64,000 bases of DNA from NCBI GenBank assembly GCA_021732005.1, contig JAKFVT010000007.1, forward strand, positions 1 through 64,000, read 5' to 3'. The position numbers and the translations under genes are program-made. Origin of the DNA: Mycobacterium sp. (lineage in GTDB: Bacteria; Actinomycetota; Actinomycetes; Mycobacteriales; Mycobacteriaceae). The notes under the pieces were generated by a model. The model saw only the letters and a program-made list of their open reading frames with translations. It had not been told where the DNA came from and made no database searches. Below, piece by piece: positions 9,680-16,309 of the stretch (within the stretch, counting starts at the first letter, position 1; each line of letters opens with the position of its first letter).

Positions 9680-10797
9680 ACCGCAGATCCCGAGATCGTT
9701 TGGGCCAGGCCAGTGGAATGCATCCAGCTGCCGAACTTGTGCGCACCCGACTGCGGATCAATCAATGACGCCGACTGCAAGGGCGACTGGAACACGCGAA
9801 ACGCCGACGGCGCGAACACTGAGATCGCATTCGGCGATGCCGCGATGGTCGGATAGAGCCGCGCGCCGTTGAAGCGGACCGGGTGGCTCGCCAGATCGGT
9901 TGCGTTGGTGGGACTCACGCCGGATAACTCCGCCAAGTCGGCGGGGGTACCGACCACCACCACATCGGTCTCAGCCACATAGACAGTCGCGGCCACCAAC
10001 AGGATGGCTTCTCTCACGTTCAGCTCGATCTGGCCGGCGGAGACCCCCAGGCTGTTCAGCGCGGCAGCAGCTTCGACGGCACTCACCGCAAGCTCATCGA
10101 GGGATCTCGAGATCGCCCAGCTGTGCATGGCGCTGATCCCGATGAGTTCGTCGACCTGATTAGCCAATGCGCTCACTTCAGAGAAGCGACCAAATCTCGA
10201 CGCGGTCAAGTTCACCGGCGTGACGTCGTCGTACTCCGGGTGGTCCGTGGACTCGTCGACTCCGGCCGAAGCGGTCGGCCCGACGAATTGCGGCACCTGC
10301 GCGGTACGCCCGGTCAGCTCCGACACCGGGATACCGGCGAAGCTGATCAAGTGCCTCGGCTCGGCAGGTGCGACAGTTGCCCAACCACCCGCCGAGCCCA
10401 AATCGGCAGCGGCGGTGACTCTGGAGCGGTGCTCCACAGCACCATATCCGCGGCCCTCAGCCAGCGCGGCGGCGTGCTGCTCGATGTTGGCCCGACTCAC
10501 CGTCAGTGTCGGCGTCCACGGCGCGGAGCGGACCTCGACACCTCGCCGGTGAAGCTCGATGGCTTCGTCGACGTGGCGGCCGCGAGCTTCGATCTGATCG
10601 AAGCATGCGAGAGCCTGCTTCAGCACGGTCAGCTCGTCGTGGTCCTGTCGCGTCAGGTCTGCCTCTCTGTCCGAGAGGTCCCTATTCTCGGCTACGGCGC
10701 GCTGGGTGCGGGTTTCGATCCGTTCGACGTTGGCGGCGGTCCGGTGTTCAACCTCGGAGCGCGGCAACGTGAGCAGGTAATCCAAATCGTATTTCAT
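9661..10797 (-). CDS. HK97-fold major capsid protein
   Basis: 378 residues. Start ATG 10797 (MKYDLDYLLTLPRSEVEH) has AAGGAC eight bases ahead; a longer in-frame start exists but is poorly supported. Residues ~10-75 form a charged coiled-coil region like the HK97 delta (scaffold) domain. The rest follows the phage capsid family pattern: RHLISFAGIPVSEL, VPQFVGPTASAGVDESTDHPEYDDVTPVNL (E-loop/spine region), VLPxx-type strand TVYVAETDVVVVGT, and a C-terminal A-domain with NGARLYPTIAA and ISVFAPSAFRVF. No maturation protease gene is adjacent. phiRv1 Rv1576c is the expected relative. Confidence 0.85.
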   Translation of the reverse strand: MKYDLDYLLTLPRSEVEHRTAANVERIETRTQRAVAENRDLSDREADLTRQDHDELTVLKQALACFDQIEARGRHVDEAIELHRRGVEVRSAPWTPTLTVSRANIEQHAAALAEGRGYGAVEHRSRVTAAADLGSAGGWATVAPAEPRHLISFAGIPVSELTGRTAQVPQFVGPTASAGVDESTDHPEYDDVTPVNLTASRFGRFSEVSALANQVDELIGISAMHSWAISRSLDELAVSAVEAAAALNSLGVSAGQIELNVREAILLVAATVYVAETDVVVVGTPADLAELSGVSPTNATDLASHPVRFNGARLYPTIAASPNAISVFAPSAFRVFQSPLQSASLIDPQSGAHKFGSWMHSTGLAQTISGSAVWVGGS

Positions 10798-10974
10798 GTC
10801 CGGTGTCCTTTTCGGAGTGGTTGGCACAACGCCAGGCGCGCACACAGTGCGTGCAGGGATCGAGGAGAAGACGGCCCTTCGGCCAAAGGGCGCGCAGCAC
10901 CGGCGTCGGCCCCCAGAGGACGGACAGCGGTCCGCACCCCCGAACTACATCCGGCAACGGCCGGACGATCCCAC

Positions 10975-10980
10975 ATACTA
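10975..10980 (-). promoter_or_regulatory. Possible -10 box for the capsid/WhiB-like operon
   Basis: TAGTAT on the minus strand, about 180 bases ahead of the capsid ATG, in the 276-base gap between the divergent capsid and HNH genes. The -35 is weak. The rest of this gap contains ACAATT twice (11016-11021 and 11033-11038) and TTGACA at 11030-11035 on the plus strand, possibly operators for a divergent control region. Confidence 0.3.
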
Positions 10981-11073
10981 CTCCAGGTCTGTGACGAATC
11001 ACGCTGCCCTGCAACACAATTGTTGCCCCTTGACAATTCCTCTCCCTGAATCCCTCCGTGCGACGATGGACGG

Positions 11074-11373
11074 GTGACTCCATACGGTGCCGCGCATCAG
11101 CGGCTACGACGCCGGTTCGCCGCGATCATCGCCGCGGGCGGCGCGGTGTGCTGGCGCTGCAACCAGCCGATCCATCCGGGCGAGGCGTGGGATTTGGGCC
11201 ACAGCGACGCGCCGGGCGCGAAGGCTCGCGGGGTCTACCGGGGTCCCGAACACAGGGGCTGCAACCGCTCCGCCGGTGCATGGCGGCGCTGGGGCGTCAC
11301 GACACCACCGCCCGCGCCTGGGCGGGCACCCACCCAACCGCCGCCGAAAGCACTGGAGTTCTTCGACGGCTAA
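11074..11373 (+). CDS. HNH endonuclease-like protein
   Basis: 99 residues. The pattern C-x2-C (CWRCNQPI), PGEAWDLGHSD, YRGPEHRGCNRSAG is that of small phage HNH nucleases: the catalytic His is in DLGH and the Asn in CNR, with four zinc cysteines only partly present. In complete phages such genes lie next to terminase and help DNA packaging; here it sits beside the capsid gene but transcribed the other way. GTG start with a weak ribosome site. The C-terminal 25 residues are a Pro-rich tail. Confidence 0.8.
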   Translation: MTPYGAAHQRLRRRFAAIIAAGGAVCWRCNQPIHPGEAWDLGHSDAPGAKARGVYRGPEHRGCNRSAGAWRRWGVTTPPPAPGRAPTQPPPKALEFFDG

Positions 11374-11710
11374 TCAGCCCCCGCTCCTGAGTTTGACCTG
11401 GGATAATGGGGACAAGGCCCCTGGCGACGCGCACGCGCCCAGGTGGCAGCAATCCGGCAACTCCGCCATCCTGCACTCTTGATATTCATCTTTGATGCTC
11501 GGTAAAACCTCATAGGTAGACCGGGCTCGACAGCAGTCCAGGGGGGCCGCGATCTGCCTTAAAAAGCGGTCCCGCACCGCTATTGGCCTCGCTGAGCGAC
11601 TTTTGGACCCTTGACATGGTGCTGGCGGCCGGGGGGCCTGCACGGTGGGGAGATCGCCACCTGGTCCGCCGACCTCCGGCCGCCTCTGACCTGCGACGAT
11701 TGAATCGTCT

Positions 11711-11764
11711 TGCAGCCCAACGGTTTTCGCAGTGTCGGGATGCTATGCAGCCCAACGGGTTTCG
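11711..11764 (+). repeat. Pair of 19-bp direct repeats (iteron-like)
   Basis: TGCAGCCCAACGGTTTTCG (11711-11729) and TGCAGCCCAACGGGTTTCG (11746-11764), one mismatch, start to start 35 bases, flanked on both sides by palindromes. Confidence 0.6.
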
Positions 11765-11770
11765 GACGCG

Positions 11771-11789
11771 GTGTTCAGGTTCTGAACAC
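11771..11789. promoter_or_regulatory. Perfect 8+3+8 palindrome (operator or origin element)
   Basis: GTGTTCAGGTTCTGAACAC, perfectly symmetrical around GTT, 15 bases before the 3' end of the primase gene. No T-run follows on either strand, so it is a protein-binding site rather than a terminator. Confidence 0.5.
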
Positions 11790-11803
11790 ATGCCGCCTGG
11801 CGT

Positions 11804-13873
11804 TCATGTTTGCTGACAACCAAGGTGCGCGGGACGTCCGGCGGCGTTGCGCTGCCCGGCGGTCACCGGGTTTCCGCAGACGACACACGGCGGTGTCGCT
11901 GAGGCTTCGAGCCCAGGCGTCGCCCGGCGTCGCCATGTCTCTCCGTTAGCATTCAGGCTGTCTTGGCTGGTAGAGGCAACATCTGCCCACACGTCTGCCT
12001 GACTGGACAGGCGTCTGGGCGTCGGATCTCCAGTTGTCTGCTCTGACCTGCGAAGATCACCAGATGTCCAGATATCAGACACGGACGTACTCTCCGACCC
12101 CTGGACGGGTGCCTGGTCTCCCGGTTGACGCCCGGAGTGCTGCGGCAAGGCCATGAACCACGGCCCATCACCAGCCGCGCGGCCGGACTTGACGTTGAGT
12201 TTCAGCTTTGCCGCGCGGAGCTTCTGCTCGGTGATCTGTTTGACCTTGCGGGCGTCGTGAACCTCAACCGACCATCGCGGCCCGTCAGCCAGGAAGGTGG
12301 CCAGCCAGTCGACCGCAGCGTCGCCCCCGTTGCCGTCACGGTCGGCGACGCTATCGGCGAGATGCTCCCGGGCAGTCTGCGCCGACTCGCCGAGATAGGT
12401 CAGCAGCGGCACGGTGCCGTCGTGCTCGTCGGTGGGTGCCCAGAACCTCTCCGAGGTGACGGTGAACTGTGATGCGGCCACAGTCCGTGCGCCGTTGGCC
12501 TTCTCGGGTCCAACGATCAGAGTGCTGTCGTCGTCGGCCTTCTGGGCGTAGAGCGTCATCCGGGCTTTCTTGCGGAGCTCCCCGGTGACCCCGTAGCGGT
12601 CCCGGGGGTTGGCCGTAGAGACCCTGTTGGTGTGGCAGATCAGCAGGACCGCCGCGTCGGTTTTGGTCGCGGTCTCCTTCCACGGATGCAGGGCCTGGCG
12701 GGCCTGCTGGGGGTCTTTGACGCTGAGACGCGACGGCACGGTGTCCAGCCAAGCGTCAACGACGATGATCGCCGGGGCGGGGTCGGCCTGGTCGATGAGA
12801 TGGAGGTCGCGCGGGAACACCGGCGCACCGCTACCGTCGGCCTCAGTGCAGATCACCTCAATCATGTTCAGGTCGGCCCCGGCAACCTGGAGCCGGGGCA
12901 GGACGGTGTCCTGCCAGCCGTCCTCGGTGACGACGAGAATCACCGGCGAGGGGTTCCGCGTCGGGATCCCGAACCCGGGCAAAGGCTTCCCGGTCGTGAC
13001 TGCCGCGACGATCCATACCCACAGCAGCGACTTGCCGATTCCCTCGTCGCCGACGAGCAGGCTGACGGCGGCGAAGGGTATGCGGCTTTTGGCCAGCCAT
13101 CGGGGCTGTGCGGAGGGTTTGAGGTCGGTTGCGGACCATAGCCGGGGTTGCCCGTCGCCGCCGCCGGATGTTGGACCGGGCGATGGTTCGCCGCCGTCGC
13201 CGGCCACCGGCACGAATTCGCCGAAGATCTTCCCGGCGCCCAGGTGCTCGGAGGCGTCCTTGAAACCGGCCGCGGGCTCCACAAGACTCACCGTCGCGGC
13301 GAGCCCGCGCAGCGTTTCGCCGATCTGGATCGCATGCTTGCGGCCGGGCTCGTCGGCGTCGGCGACGACAATCACATGCCTGCCGTCGAGCACCGACCAG
13401 TCGGGCAGGTGTGCCTTGCCCGCGCCCATCGCCGGGCACACCGCCATCCCGCCCGCGGATTCGATCGCGAACACGTCCTCCTCACCCTCGGCGACAAAGA
13501 CAACCCGCGCATCGCCTATACGGTCGGCGTGGAACAGGCTGCGGTCGGTCTTGGTGTTGCCCGATTGTGGGAACGACTTGTCGGCCTTACGGTGCACCCG
13601 GCGGCCGCCGGGATAGATGTAGGTCGCCAGGGTGTCGCCGCGGGGCTGGTCGTACAGGTCTCGCAGTGTCAGGTCCAGCGCGACCAGCACAGCGGCGGTG
13701 TCGCATCCCGCGTGGCAGTGCACCAGGACGCGGCTCTCGGTGTCGGTGATCGACAGCGATGGGTTGCGATCGTCGTGGGCCGGGCACTGTGCTTTGACTG
13801 TGCTGCCGTTGATTTGCACGCTGCTGCCGCGGACGCGCAGCGCATCGAGAATGCGTTGGTAAGCGGCGCTCAC
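11804..13873 (-). CDS. Primase-helicase (TOPRIM + RepA/RecA-like ATPase) for element replication
   Basis: 689 residues. Residues 30-57 form a primase-type zinc motif (CPAHDD...CHAGC). A TOPRIM domain follows with AEGEED (acidic Glu 129) and VVADADEPGR (Asp 172, Asp 174). The RepA-type AAA/RecA ATPase has Walker A GDEGIGKS (275-282) and Walker B IIVVDAWLD. The C terminus ends with another zinc-type motif CVVCGNPV...HLGC. It should prime and unwind the element's own DNA. GTG start at 13873 overlaps the stop of a 37-residue gene by four bases, implying coupled translation. Similar in role to phiRv1 Rv1582c. Confidence 0.88.
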   Translation of the reverse strand: MSAAYQRILDALRVRGSSVQINGSTVKAQCPAHDDRNPSLSITDTESRVLVHCHAGCDTAAVLVALDLTLRDLYDQPRGDTLATYIYPGGRRVHRKADKSFPQSGNTKTDRSLFHADRIGDARVVFVAEGEEDVFAIESAGGMAVCPAMGAGKAHLPDWSVLDGRHVIVVADADEPGRKHAIQIGETLRGLAATVSLVEPAAGFKDASEHLGAGKIFGEFVPVAGDGGEPSPGPTSGGGDGQPRLWSATDLKPSAQPRWLAKSRIPFAAVSLLVGDEGIGKSLLWVWIVAAVTTGKPLPGFGIPTRNPSPVILVVTEDGWQDTVLPRLQVAGADLNMIEVICTEADGSGAPVFPRDLHLIDQADPAPAIIVVDAWLDTVPSRLSVKDPQQARQALHPWKETATKTDAAVLLICHTNRVSTANPRDRYGVTGELRKKARMTLYAQKADDDSTLIVGPEKANGARTVAASQFTVTSERFWAPTDEHDGTVPLLTYLGESAQTAREHLADSVADRDGNGGDAAVDWLATFLADGPRWSVEVHDARKVKQITEQKLRAAKLKLNVKSGRAAGDGPWFMALPQHSGRQPGDQAPVQGSESTSVSDIWTSGDLRRSEQTTGDPTPRRLSSQADVWADVASTSQDSLNANGETWRRRATPGLEASATPPCVVCGNPVTAGQRNAAGRPAHLGCQQT

Positions 13874-13983
13874 TCGGCCACCGCCCCGGTCAAATCGGCT
13901 AAGCTGGTGGCTGGCTGTTGAGTTCTGTACTGAGTGCCCGCTCCCGAAATCTCCTCGGGGGCGGGTGCTTTGTTTTCAGTCAC
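13870..13983 (-). CDS. Small 37-residue protein translationally coupled to the primase
   Basis: GTG start (VTENKAPAPEEISGAG), acidic first half, ending AVAE with its TGA overlapping the primase GTG. It begins nine bases after the original stop of the RDF-like gene (13992). No family recognised. It could merely serve as a coupling leader for the primase. Confidence 0.4.
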   Translation of the reverse strand: MTENKAPAPEEISGAGTQYRTQQPATSLADLTGAVAE

Positions 13984-13991
13984 GGTCCCGG

Positions 13992-14203
13992 TCACCGCCG
14001 AACCGGGCGTAGCAGTTCGGCCAGCCGGGTTCGCTGTTCATCGGTCAGCGGTGGAGCTTGCGCCAGGACCTTTCGGACGTAGTCATGGATTTGTCATGGA
14101 TTTTCGCTTCAGCGAGTGCTCGGCGCGCGTCGACTTCAGCCTCGGAATCTCGGGCTTTGGCGGCGCGCGCGACACGGGCAGCGGCAGAACTGACTTCGGG
14201 CAT
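13992..14203 (-). pseudogene. Recombination directionality factor (phiRv1 Xis-like), frameshifted by an 11-bp tandem duplication
   Basis: ATG at 14203 has a strong AGGTGAGG seven bases ahead. The frame reads MPEVSSAAARVARAAK... to A-K-I-H-D, then shifts at a perfect tandem copy of GTCATGGATTT (plus-strand view, 14082-14092 and 14093-14103) and stops at 14045 after 52 residues. Deleting one copy restores a 66-residue protein ending APPLTDEQRTRLAELLRP, which I recall as nearly identical to the end of the phiRv1 excisionase Rv1584c. Position between integrase and primase also matches phiRv1. The shifted product loses the conserved C-terminal half, so excision is probably disabled. Confidence 0.82.
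14082..14103 (+). repeat. 11-bp perfect tandem duplication inside the RDF gene
   Basis: GTCATGGATTT twice in direct succession. Eleven bases is not a multiple of three, so it shifts the reading frame of the RDF-like gene; loss of one copy by slippage would repair it. Confidence 0.95.
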
Positions 14204-14237
14204 GAGGGGGCCTCACCTTTCGGTAAGACCCGCTCGG

Positions 14238-14384
14238 TCAGCGAACGCCACAGTGGCGGGCTAGTAGGTCAAGGCTGGGACCGCCGTTCACGTGCCACCA
14301 CAGCACGCCTGTCTCGTTCGGTCCCGCCGAGTAGACCTCATTGCCGGATTTCGCTGCCGACTGTAGCAGCTGCCAACCTCCCAT
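14238..14384 (-). CDS. Hypothetical 48-residue element protein between integrase and RDF
   Basis: MGGWQLLQSAAKSGNEVYSA start with GAGG nine bases ahead (a TTG nine bases upstream is an alternative start). The C terminus is LDLLARHCGVR. It has no recognised domain. It lies in the right-end operon 34 bases before the RDF ATG. Too small for firm assignment; base composition at codon third positions is compatible with coding. Confidence 0.4.
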   Translation of the reverse strand: MGGWQLLQSAAKSGNEVYSAGPNETGVLWWHVNGGPSLDLLARHCGVR

Positions 14385-14445
14385 AGCCGTCAACCTCGAC
14401 GCGCGTGTTGTGTTGCGTCACTGCATTTTTCGCCCCTTGACGGGC

Positions 14446-15939
14446 TTACGTCTTGGCGGCGGCACGCTTCCACTCGATCTGGACCGTCTCCGGTTCAAAG
14501 CCGGGGCCGTGTTTGGCGCGGGGCAACAGCACCACAGCGACGCCGAGTGTTTCGAGCACCGCGCGGCGCTGCGTGACGGTCATCGCGTCCCACCGCTGCG
14601 CCGCCTCCGGTCCGGCCAGCGGGCGCAACACCTCCACGTCCAGCGCGCGCAACTCAGCATCGCGTTCACGACGGGCGGCTTCCAGCTGCGGGGCGATCCG
14701 CGCGGTGATCCGCTCCAGCTGGCCGGTGGTGATCTTGCCGTCGGCCTGGCTGTCGGCAGCCTCGTCAAGCCGCCCCTGTAGTTCGTCACAGCGGCGGGCG
14801 AGCGTCCGTGCCCGCTCGTCGTCACCGATCAACCAGTCCAGCGCATCAGGCATCGCCAGGCGTCCGAGTACCACGCGGACAACGAGATCGTCCACAAGCG
14901 CCTGCAAGCGCCCGGTGCAACCCTTGTCGGTGCACATGTAGATCGGGCCGGAGGACCGCGCCCGAGAGTTGCTCACCCGCAGCGCGCCACCACACACCCC
15001 GCATCGGCCGATGCCACTGGTCAGCAAGTGCTTACGCGCGCCAGGGCGAGGCCCCGTGTGGCTGCGCCGGTCCGGCGACGCCAGCAGCGCCACCACCCGG
15101 TCATGCTTGTCACGGTCCACGATCTGCGGCCACTTCCCGGGCACCTCGGTTCCGTCGCTGTTGCGTGCGCGGATAGCGGCATTCGCGTCGCGCACCACCA
15201 GAGTCCGCACGGTGGATTTGGCCCACGACTGCGTCGGCGGCTTGCGTCCCTTGGCCTCGCGCTGCTCGCGCAGCTCGGCGGGCAGCTTCATCCACTGGGC
15301 ATAGCCCGGCGCTGACACGGCTCGCGCGTTCATATCCCGGTACAGCTCATTGAGTGACTCGCCCGCCAGCAATCGGTCCACCAGTTCGGTCACAATCGCG
15401 GCCTCATCCTCGTTGACGACGTGCTCCGCGTGGATGCCCTTGCCGATCCGGTCCCACCCGTAGGGGCAGAAGCCCCACGCTTTACCGCGGCGCGCCAGAT
15501 CGGCGATAGCGGCCGACACACGCTCGGCTTTGACCTCGCTCTCCATCGTGTCGAACGAAGTCATCATGTCGGCCATCCCCCGCCCGTAGGCAGACCGCAG
15601 GTCGAACGACGGCCCTTTGACCGCGACCACGCCGACGTTGTGCGTGCCGAACGTGTTGATCACCTCGGCGCGATCCTTGCGGCTGCGCATGAGGCGGCTG
15701 GACTGCCACACAATCACGTGGTCGACGCGCTCGGCGCGCACCAGGTTCCAGACCTGTTCGTAGCCGGGCCGGTGCAACCCCTTCGATGCCGTGATGTCGT
15801 TCTCCACGATCTGCTCCACGACCTGATAGCCGCGACTCTCCGCGAGAGCCTGCATGTCGTGGAGCTGGCGGGTGACGCCGACCTCCTCGCCGGTTTTGTC
15901 GACGCTGATCCGCGCGTAGAGCACTGCCCGCTCGCTCAT
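14446..15939 (-). CDS. int: Large serine integrase
   Basis: 497 residues from ATG 15939 (MSERAVLYARISVD); the longer open frame would run into the att repeat and host DNA, so it is not the real start. The resolvase domain has the catalytic Ser in YARISVD (residue 12), followed by ENDITASKG, IVWQSSRLMRSRKDR and the recombinase domain. A zinc ribbon follows (CGVCGGAL...YMCTDKGC), then a coiled-coil (residues ~390-440) and the end FEPETVQIEWKRAAAKT, which resembles the end of the phiRv1 integrase. It catalyses attP x attB recombination and needs an RDF for excision. Confidence 0.93.
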   Translation of the reverse strand: MSERAVLYARISVDKTGEEVGVTRQLHDMQALAESRGYQVVEQIVENDITASKGLHRPGYEQVWNLVRAERVDHVIVWQSSRLMRSRKDRAEVINTFGTHNVGVVAVKGPSFDLRSAYGRGMADMMTSFDTMESEVKAERVSAAIADLARRGKAWGFCPYGWDRIGKGIHAEHVVNEDEAAIVTELVDRLLAGESLNELYRDMNARAVSAPGYAQWMKLPAELREQREAKGRKPPTQSWAKSTVRTLVVRDANAAIRARNSDGTEVPGKWPQIVDRDKHDRVVALLASPDRRSHTGPRPGARKHLLTSGIGRCGVCGGALRVSNSRARSSGPIYMCTDKGCTGRLQALVDDLVVRVVLGRLAMPDALDWLIGDDERARTLARRCDELQGRLDEAADSQADGKITTGQLERITARIAPQLEAARRERDAELRALDVEVLRPLAGPEAAQRWDAMTVTQRRAVLETLGVAVVLLPRAKHGPGFEPETVQIEWKRAAAKT

Positions 15940-15987
15940 TTTCGGAGGTCCCTTCGACGGAGTAGTATCCCTTAAGAGTAGAGCAGG

Positions 15988-15998
15988 TGCCTGGCCTG
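15988..15998 (+). other. attR core (11-bp repeat)
   Basis: TGCCTGGCCTG, identical to 7510-7520, 49 bases from the integrase start codon. Host codons continue in frame to the right (A-D-L-H-R-T-D). Confidence 0.85.
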
Positions 15999-16266
15999 CG
16001 CCGACCTGCACCGCACCGACCGCGACGGCGCCTGGCCCGCGGTGGCCGCACAGCTACGGGACGTGATCGGTACCGCCGACCGTCCGACCGTTCTAGCAAC
16101 CGCCGCTGTCGCGCTCGGACAGTTGCAGCGCATCATCACTGCGGTGCGCGGACAGGAACCGGCCGGCGCTCCCCCGACCACGCTCAACACCACCCTGCAG
16201 GTCGATGTGAGTAACAACACGATCACGGCTCGCCGCTGGTCACGGCATCCACGCTGCGAATGCTGA
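15988..16266 (+). pseudogene. Rv3196 orthologue, 3' fragment
   Basis: In frame from the att core: C-L-A-C-A-D-L-H-R-T-D..., through TVLATAAVALGQLQRII, to ITARRWSRHPRCEC and TGA. It is the missing ~92 C-terminal residues of the gene cut at 7510, including residues after a C-x-x-C motif and a closing C-x-C. It has no ribosome binding site of its own; a GTG at 16042 could start a 74-residue peptide but there is no sign it is used. Confidence 0.9.
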
Positions 16267-16309
16267 CATCCATGGTTGCCAGGAGACCGCCGTCAGGGAT
16301 GATGGTCTG

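Larger units (their letters stand above)
11374..11803. other. 430-base non-coding region between HNH and primase genes: repeats and palindromes, possible replication origin
   Basis: No credible gene. It holds an inverted repeat GACGATT-G-AATCGTC (11695-11709), two direct 19-base repeats differing at one position (TGCAGCCCAACGGTTTTCG at 11711-11729 and its partner at 11746-11764), and a perfect inverted repeat GTGTTCAG-GTT-CTGAACAC (11771-11789), all within 95 bases directly behind the 3' end of the primase gene. Satellite islands of other hosts keep an iteron origin beside their primase gene, so an origin is the leading guess. An operator cluster is the alternative. Confidence 0.4.
7510..15998. 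mobile_element. Integrated phiRv1-like satellite element (8.48 kb) inserted in the Rv3196 orthologue
   Basis: Bounded by an 11-bp direct repeat (TGCCTGGCCTG) at 7510-7520 and 15988-15998; removing one copy plus the interior restores the host gene. A large serine integrase lies next to the right end. Gene order from the right is integrase, small gene, RDF-like gene, small gene, primase-helicase, HNH, capsid, WhiB-like, then left-end accessory genes; this parallels phiRv1 of M. tuberculosis (integrase, Xis, primase, capsid). Portal, large terminase, protease and tail genes are not visible. The interior has lower-GC stretches, notably 7850-8460, unlike the flanking host genes. Confidence 0.9.

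Noticed and set aside
9601..9760. CRISPR-like or tRNA structures within the element
   Set aside because: No regularly spaced repeats and no tRNA cloverleaf could be traced; the att site is in a protein gene, not a tRNA.
10796..11077. Small frames in the capsid/HNH divergent gap that might be a terminase small subunit
   Set aside because: No helix-turn-helix or conserved start; sequences read as shadow frames, so the gap was called regulatory.
11693..11710. Inverted repeat GACGATT-G-AATCGTC as a transcription terminator
   Set aside because: Arms are short, the loop is one base and no T-run follows on either strand; binding site more likely.
13934..14386. 150-residue open frame on the plus strand across the RDF region
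   Set aside because: It is antisense to the RDF-like and 48-residue genes, which have ribosome sites and homology; composition is that of a high-GC shadow frame.
15940..16011. Extending the integrase start to the longest in-frame position (16011)
   Set aside because: It would take in the attR core and host DNA, which cannot be part of the element's own gene; ATG 15939 with MSERAVLYARIS is the conserved start.
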